From: Hysterangium stoloniferum
Taxonomy: Eukaryota; Basidiomycota; Agaricomycetes; Hysterangiales; Hysterangiaceae
DNA length: 64,000 nt
NCBI GenBank assembly: GCA_015178975.1
Contig: WHVD01000249.1
Coordinates: 29,393-93,392, forward strand
Direction: 5' to 3'
Shown: positions 56,828-64,000 of the stretch, one piece after another
How positions within the stretch are numbered: the stretch's first letter is position 1
Layout: each line of letters starts with the position of its first letter
Program-made: the position numbers and the translations under genes
The notes under the pieces: generated by a model
What the model was told of the DNA's origin: nothing
The model's input: the letters and a program-made list of their open reading frames with translations, nothing else
Database searches by the model: none

Positions 56828-57468
56828 TGTAAAGGGTATGCATATATGCATACCTGGACTAAGGAATAATAACCGGATTATAGTACTTTATTATTTACCT
56901 TTTATTTTCTTTCTTTATATTCTTTCTATATTTCGAGCACACCTTGATTTGTAGTTCGAAGCTTTGTGTATATGTATGGGCGCCCTCGGCGCCAAACGAT
57001 AGACAACTTTTTACCCAGCAGACACCACTTCGTAACGACTCAGACGTCGAATAACGAGAGGTGTCAAGGGTAGTATCTCAGCTACCATAAAGGTAGCATT
57101 CTCTAGTCTACTAATAGCCTTTTGAACTCGAACCGCTAAGGTCGAGTTCCACTTTCAAGACTTTGCGCTCGTCGACACCGTAGTCGACTCACGCTACTAA
57201 TACTCTATCCTAAACACTCAGTCTTTAGCTGAGTATCTTTCTTATTTCTAGCTACTAGTTGTACCGTAAAGGGTCAACTCGTTATCTTACTGTTCTAAGC
57301 CGTCGCGAGCAACTATACAGTTGCTCTTGAAGCGTGCAGTGCATTCTTATACTAGTACTAACAGTCTAGTAGTCTATAGTATTGTACTGACGGTCAATAC
57401 TCTCTAATAGTAGTTGAATAAACACTATTCTTCGTATATAGAGTGGTCAGAACCCACCACTCTTCACA
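56828..57468 (+). mobile_element. 5' LTR (family A1) of element F
   Basis: TGTAAAGGG to CTTCACA, 641 bp, followed by primer-binding site and gag. Confidence 0.92.
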
Positions 57469-57469
57469 G

Positions 57470-57487
57470 TGGTGATCCGAGCCGGAC
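57470..57487 (+). other. Primer-binding site, element F
   Basis: TGGTGATCCGAGCCGGAC, one base after the LTR. Confidence 0.8.
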
Positions 57488-57544
57488 CGTTCTTTTCCTA
57501 CGAGGAAAAACTTATTATTTGACTACTAAGACCTGGACACGCGA

Positions 57545-60500
57545 ATGACTACGGGCAAGAATCAAACGTCTAGGCCTTCATCAACGCCTGGTAGCTCCAT
57601 GCCTCGTCAAAAATATTTTAACCTAGAACCACCCCGTAACGTCACCCTGAGGAAGTCTTCGTCGACTTTTCAAGGATCAGCTCCTCCGGAGGATTCCCCC
57701 GGAGTAGTAGCTGGATCGTCTACGAACATTCCCCAGCTTCCTCCAGGATCACCTCCTCCAGAGGATTCCCCCGGAGTAGTAGTTGGATCGTCAATGAACA
57801 TTCCCCCCGATCCACCTGAGGAACGCTCGTTACTCGAGCAGTTGGACACCCCTGGAGTTAACATTGAGTCTAATCGAGCACCCACACCCGTTCTCAGATT
57901 CCCTCCGAGACAGGTCATCCTTAAGCAGGTCCTCGGAGGTCATATGGTTTACGCCCAGCCCATCGATTACAAATGGGATATGTACTACACCGATCGAATC
58001 CCCGAGGATCAGGTTACCCCCTTCGTGGAGGAGTACAGTACGGATTACCCTATTCTACCGGAGACTGTAGCAGTCTGGTTAGGGCGTTATCAAGCGATTT
58101 TATCGGCGCGGGATTTATTCACGCGACCAGGGAACCTTGAGGATTTGACCCAATCGATTCCTGAATGGTCGAATGAGGTGACGATTACTATGGAAGGAGG
58201 AAGAAGAATTCTCAAGCGGGAAGTGTTTTCTTTGTTCCTTGAAGCACTTCGTACGCATGATGATGTGTTACAGATCCTGCATGTCCTGCTTGGAGGAGAT
58301 CATGTTGTGCCTAAGGTTGACTACCAGTACATGTACATCCGCATGTTGGAGGAGTCTCTCAATGGAGTCACGCCGAACCTATCGCTGGCGTACCTCACCT
58401 TAAGAGGTCGGTTGAAGCGAAACCAAAGAAGACTTGATAAGATGGTTTTAGAGGTACTCCTCCCCTATAACGACTTGATCCAGGTCCCTGATTCGCCTAT
58501 CTCCACGACCAATTCGTTCGTTCGCAACTTAAACAGGTCCCCTGATACTCGTTTTCTGCATTCTCTCAACCGTCCTGTAATATTGGAGGATTTTCCACTG
58601 GATTTGAGGACGCAAGTAATAGAACACCTTCAGGAGAAGAGGATTGAGGTCTGCGCTCCCTTCCATCAACCCCAGCCGTGTCGACTTCTGAACGCGACGG
58701 AGATCGAGAGACAAATCGCGATGGAACCAGGCCTAACGTCTTTCCAGGGAGATCACCGCTCTCGCGTCGCATTTGAGGGAGTCTCCAACAGCCTTAACTT
58801 CAGGGATGAAGCGACCACTCTAAGAAACCGATCAGTCGCCAACAAGGGTCGACCGTCATTCTCCACGGCATTTACTGAGGGCATAGCTGGCCCAGTTGCT
58901 GGTCGAGGATCGCTTAATCCAGACGGTCCCCGCCATTCTCTACCGATCGCTTCAAACCCTTTCTTGCCATCAGGAGGACCCCCTAGCGATTCATCTGGGA
59001 GTTCGAATACTTCAGACCGGGGAGGAAACTCAGGACGTGGGGAACGCCACAATGGAGTGCCTAATACCCCTTTTCGAACTCCGATGCGGTCTCGAGCTAG
59101 CACGCTTATTGACGACTTACCTAAGGACAAGAAGGTCACTCTTAACACCAACGACCTCAAGATCAAATGGTCTGATCTCCCTGAATACGATGGAGCCCAA
59201 TCCGAAGCCCTGGACTATATCATGGATATCATGAGTCTCGCGGAGATATCAGACTCTATGAGTGCGATCTTAGGAGTTGCTCTGCCAAGACGACTCAAGG
59301 GGCACGCTAAGGTCTGGTGGAGCACCTTAGACCGTGAGCATCGTACTGAATTCAGTCAATCTCATGGGTCGTTTCTTTGGGGTATCGTCGAAGGATTGCT
59401 CGGAACTCGTTGGCGTGAATCCTTAGCCTTAGAATGGGAAGCTATGAAATTTCGACAGGCTGGTCACGATCGTGAGACACCCGTCCACTATATCCAATGG
59501 AGAGTTAAACTTTATCGTTTCCTGTACGGGTTCCACCAGGACAGAGGGGATGAGATACACAGACTCATTCTCACACTGCCTACGGAATGGCTCTACCTTC
59601 TTCAAGGACAACCCATCGATAATATCATGAGTTTACAGACTTATGCTAATAACCTGCAAGAAGCTCTGATTAACGCTTGGGTCCAAACACACCGGGAACG
59701 TTACAGGTTCCAGAAACCGCGTGTAATGTTATCGGAGGGTCAAGAATTGGATTTTAGAGTCACCGGCGACTCCTCTTCACCTAACCATATTCTCATTAGT
59801 GAGACTAACGAGAGAGGCTCGACGAGAAGGACCGTTCCAGACGTTGCTGATCCAAAACAGGGAAAGCGTCACGGAAAAATGTTCTTCGAGAGGAGTAACA
59901 AGAGGAGTTCGATCAAACCCACCAAGGAATGTTGGATATGTGGAAGTCCGGAGCATTTTAAGATAGACTGCCCTCAAGCTGGCAAAATGTCTCATTATGT
60001 CTCTATCAACAAATGCTCCGCACAGGATATGTCGGAGGAAGCTGAGGAGCAAAGGTTATATGAAGCGGTTCATGGACTATCTATACAAGGACAAGTAAAT
60101 AACTCTGATGACGAATTGACTTTTGTTTCCGTTTATTCGCCCCCTGTCGAAGACAAATTAGTGAGGGAGGAAAATCAAACGACTGGTGAAGCTCTTCTGT
60201 CAGAAGCTTACGTATCCATACTCGCCGCAGATTTCTTCGAAAAAGGAGACCGGCTGAGTGTTCATCAGCAGGACCTTGAAGGCCTGACCGAGGACTACTG
60301 TCAGACTGGAGATTCTCACGAACAAATCAGTTCGAATTCACTCTGTTCGCCTGGAGCTGATGTTGACACGTTCCCGTTTGATCCCGGGAACGCCCCCGAT
60401 TTACTACCGTACGAGAATTCGGATTCGGAGGACGGCGACAATGATCCAGTATTGGATTCCCCTTCGAAGCGTGTTCCTTGCCGAAGTGAACGCAGGAACG

Positions 60501-63500
60501 TAATCTTGTCCCTGCGCAAGGAAAGTAAGAGGCCTCGAATCCAATACCCTCGTCCCAGTCGTCTGATGAAGGAGGATACTACAATCCTTTATCGAAAACG
60601 GGATCCTCCCAGTGGTTACTCTAGCATAGGAGTTGCAGCACTCCATGTTTTCGGTCATGTAGGAACTCCCGATTCACCCAAACACGTTAAAATTCGAATG
60701 GACACGGGAGCGGATCTTTCCCTTATATCGGAGGAATTCTACAAGGAACTGCAGGGCATGTATAAGTTGAAACAAGGACTCAAATTACGTCTAATTCAGC
60801 TCACGGGTAACGCTAAGGTTATCGGATATGTTAATGTCCCCATTTACCTGGAGGATGACAGTGGAACGTTACTGAAGTTCGCGGCTGAAACTTATGTCGT
60901 TAGAGGAATGACGGTGCCAATTCTTTTGGGAGAAGACTTCCATATTAATTATGAAATTGGTACTCTAAGAGATCAGCCATTGGGATCTAGACTTATTCTC
61001 CTGGGACGACAGGGTTTTATTCCAGCCAGCTCTTCTAAGGAACCTCAACCTTTGACCTTCACCGTCAATAAGGCCCCTTTCGGGAAGCATGAGAAGGAGT
61101 CATCCAAACTCACCTCTCTCCCCGATAAAGGTGTGCGTACTGAAAGAGTCGTGCGAGCCTTGGAGGATTGCACTATCGATCCAGAGTCAGCCAGACTAGT
61201 GCCTATTTTTGTTGAAGATCTAAAGGGCGAGGAATGGATTGTTGAAGGAATTGTACTGCAAAACGAGGACGGTTCTATATTAGCCACACCAATCACGGCA
61301 ATTTCAAGGAATAGTGCGGCAGTACCTTTAGCCAATCCATCACTAACCCCTAAGACTATCCGACGAGGGGAGACAATAGGAATAATTCATGACCCCGCTC
61401 GTTGGGCTCACAAGCCCAGGTCATTCGAGGAGAAAGGTTTAATGGTAGCAGGCGCGACCAAGATCGCACACCTTATTGAAAGTCTCTCTCAACCTGAGGA
61501 GGACCGTCAAGTCGCCTCAGAAAGACCTAAGCCACCTGTTGAACCAGAGATTGCAGACGATTTCGAACCGCCTGGTCCTAAGACGGCTGCAGTGGCTGAT
61601 AATGAGAAATTTGCCTCAGAGGATCTTCACAAGTTAGTCAATTTGGGACCAGATATACCAACGGAGGTCCTGCCACATCTCAGATCAGTTTTGACTGAGA
61701 ACGTTAAGGCTTTCGGAGTCGATGGACGGTTAGGGCAAGTGGAATGTAGAGTCCCTGTCCCCTTGAAAGAGGGCGCTCAGCCCATATCCATGCCTATGTT
61801 CCCCTCGTCCCCTGCCAATAGGTGAGTTATAGACGAGCAAATGGATACCTGGTTCGAACAGGGTGTCATTGAGCCATCTAAAAGCCCCTGGGGAGCGCCA
61901 GCCTTTGTAGTATATCGCAATGGTAAACCGCGGGTGGTCATCGACTATCGGAAACTTAACCATCTCACGGTTCCAGAAGAATTTCCTTTACCACGTCAAT
62001 CGGAGATTATGCAAGCGCTGTCGGGGTCAAATGTTCTTTCTTCTTTCGATGCGCTGGCCGGGTTTACTCAATTAGAAATGTTGGAGGACGATAAGCCCAA
62101 AACAGCCTTTAGATCCCATAGAGGGCTGTGGCAATTTAAAAGGATGCCATTTGGGCTCAGAAACGGCCCCTCTACATTTCAGCGCGTCATGCAAACGGTT
62201 CTAGCACCCTACTTGTGGATTTTTTGTTTAGTCTACATCGATGACATAGTCATATTCTCTAAGAACTGGAATGATCATTTGCTTCACCTGAATCAGGTGC
62301 TTGGCGCTATCGCTTCGGCCGGTATTACTCTCTCTCCCAAGAAATGTTTTATCGGATATAATTCAATATTGTTATTGGGTCATAAAGTATCTAGGCTGGG
62401 TTTTTCAACCCACCAAGAAAAGGTTCGCGCTATATTGGAATTGGCCCCACCCACTAAGGTTTCTGATCTACAACGGTTTCTTGGAATGGTCCTTTACTTT
62501 TCAGCATATATACCATTTTATTCATGGATGGTGTCCCCTTTATTCTCGCTCCTAAAAAAGGGAACACTTTGGACGTGGACTGCTGAACATGTCCAAGCTT
62601 ATGAGGATGTTAAAACCGCATTAGGATCAGCTCCAGTGTTGGGACATCCAGTTAGTGGGATGCCCTACCGATTGTATACGGACGCTTCAGATTTTGCCTT
62701 GGGTTGTTGCCTCCAACAAGTCCAGAAGATGGCTTTAGGAGATTTAGTGGATACAAAAATCTACGCCCAAGCCAAATTGGCTTTTGACCGTGCGCAGGAC
62801 ATGCCATCCTTTGTTCATCGGTACAAAACCAAACAGCCCGAGATTGAGTGGTCGGATTCGTGGGGATCCACTTTTGAGGCGACCGAAGTTACTGTTGAAC
62901 GAGTCATTGCATATTGGAGTCGCACGCTGAAAAGCGCGGAGCGTAACTATTCTGCTACTGAATGGGAAGCATTAGCAGCAAAGGAGGGACTGGTCCACTT
63001 TCAACCTTTCATTGAAGGTGAACATGTCCTGCTCATTACGGACCATGCAGCTCTGCAATGGGCTAGATCTTACGAGAACACTAATCGTCGACTAGCTGCA
63101 TGGGGGGCAATATATGCTGCATTTCCAGGTCTCGAGATTTTACATCGAGCAGGGCGAGTTCACAGCAACGTAGATCCACTGTCCAGACTCCCTCGGGTAC
63201 CAGCCTTCGTGAGCCCTATTAGAGATGATTTGCAGGCTATCACCTCGACTTCTCTGGACAAGAAATACTGAGGAAAAACTATGGAAAGACGAACCCGCTA
63301 AGAAGGCGGTCTTCTCTACCATACTCGATTCTATGGAGCCTTTTGGAGTAACTCAAAAGGTCCGACGGTCAGAATGGGATATTCATAACGCAATAAGGAA
63401 TGACCAGGAAGACGAGTCCGACTTCGCATTGGCGTCATCCTCAGCTACTAATCAGCATCGAGGAGGGGATATATAAAGAAATTTCTAGAGGGTTATTCGA

Positions 63501-64000
63501 AGGACCCGGTTTTCAGGAATCTCTATGCTTTAGATACCCCTTCACCCAACGCAGTTGTTACTCCTTCTCACTACTTCGTGGGAGCAAACCGACTCCTGTA
63601 CTTTCGTGACTCGGACTGGAAAAGTCGAGTCTGTGTACCCAGAACCATGATTACCTCGATTCTAAGGTTGGTGCATGATAACCCTTTTGAGGGAGCACAC
63701 GCCGGAGGCCAGCGGTTGTTCAACCTGATGAAAGACCGGTTCTTTTTGGCCGGAGAATGCTACAAGATTGCGTGTCGTACGCGCGTACCTGCGATATCTG
63801 CCAAAAAACCAAAGTCGATCGCACCGCTCGTCAAGGAGCCCTCAGACCGGCTGACGTACCTTTTAGGCCCATTCGAGGTAGTTTTCTATGGGACTTTATC
63901 ACTGGACTACCCGATTCCAGGAAAGGATTCGTATTCCGCAGTCTTCGTTGCTGTTGATAAATTGACGCGCTACGCTATTACAATACCTACCTTTTCGAAC
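57545..64000 (+). pseudogene. Element F gag-pol polyprotein, partial
   Basis: Begins MTTGKNQTSRPSSTPG and stays open for 1426 codons: N-terminal Gag domain about residues 110-300, capsid-like domain about 510-700, CCHC knuckle CWICGSPEHFKIDC at 796-809, and protease D-T-G at 1053-1055. A TGA at 61823-61825 (AGA in element A) stops the frame just before reverse transcriptase. The same frame then continues with RVVIDYRKLN, RMPFGLRNGPSTFQ, YIDD at 62234-62245 and RNase H (YTDASDFALG, ITDHAAL). RNase H has SATEWEAL instead of SATEREAL. From about 63265 several one-base insertions shift the frame through the start of integrase. Gag and pol form one continuous frame, so no gag-pol frameshift signal is needed. 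Confidence 0.92.

Larger units (their letters stand above)
56828..64000 (+). mobile_element. Ty3/gypsy chromodomain element F, cut by window end
   Basis: Close relative of element A. LTR, primer-binding site, gag, protease, reverse transcriptase and RNase H are present, and integrase runs to the window edge. It is the best-preserved copy: one stop in the first 5.7 kb of coding sequence. Confidence 0.92.

Overview
This 64 kb window looks like a transposon-filled stretch of a mushroom-forming basidiomycete genome (Agaricomycetes). The evidence is: short introns of about 50 bp with GT/AG ends; a multi-exon gene of an EF-hand plus ZZ-zinc-finger family that I know from Agaricomycetes; Ty3/gypsy chromodomain retrotransposons with single-frame gag-pol polyproteins; and a hAT transposon. 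I see no bacterial-type operon, rRNA, tRNA or CRISPR array. The species cannot be named from the sequence alone.

Layout. 1-2100: a diverged LTR-like direct repeat, a 14-16 bp minisatellite and the 5' end of a minus-strand Ty3 element. 2101-7356: a decayed minus-strand Ty3 element (E1) with two solo LTRs nested in it. 7357-9834: solo LTRs and the 3' edge of another LTR element. 9835-11008: a long LTR (family D, plus). 11009-17666: the only host-like gene locus (12189-16921). 17667-25739: a minus-strand solo LTR D with an 8-bp-TSD hAT element inside it; the hAT itself carries four LTR insertions, one of which contains a further LTR. 25740-27921: solo LTRs and unassigned DNA. 27922-39206: plus-strand Ty3 element E2, interrupted by a 4.3 kb minus-strand element (NA1) that encodes only a Gag-like protein. 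39207-42864: minus-strand fragment E3. 42865-55313: plus-strand Ty3 element A, LTR to LTR, with a third ORF after the chromodomain. 55314-56827: a second non-autonomous fragment (NA2, minus). 56828 to the end: plus-strand element F, the best-preserved gag-pol, running off the window.

There are about 26 LTR copies. They fall mainly into related families that I call A1, A2, B and C: all begin TGTRARRG, end CTTCACA, share one primer-binding site and leave 5-bp target duplications. Families D and E are unrelated. Fourteen LTR insertions (including NA1) can be bounded by flanking 5-mers, mostly exact, and these give a clear insertion order.

Three features stand out. First, the A/B/C LTRs are built from a series of short inverted repeats, many with one shared architecture: a stem, a single unpaired base on the 5' side, an ACY/RGT upper stem and a 3-7 nt loop. 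Stem pairs covary between LTR copies, and the motif recurs inside NA2. Second, the chromodomain elements carry a conserved third ORF between integrase and the 3' LTR. Third, NA1 has an intact ORF for only the N-terminal Gag domain, next to a GC-rich minisatellite, and NA2 shares its terminal 31 nt with the autonomous element A, which suggests parasitism of the autonomous elements. At least eight stop codons in the retroelements are TGA where a relative has CGA or CGG, consistent with CpG methylation decay.
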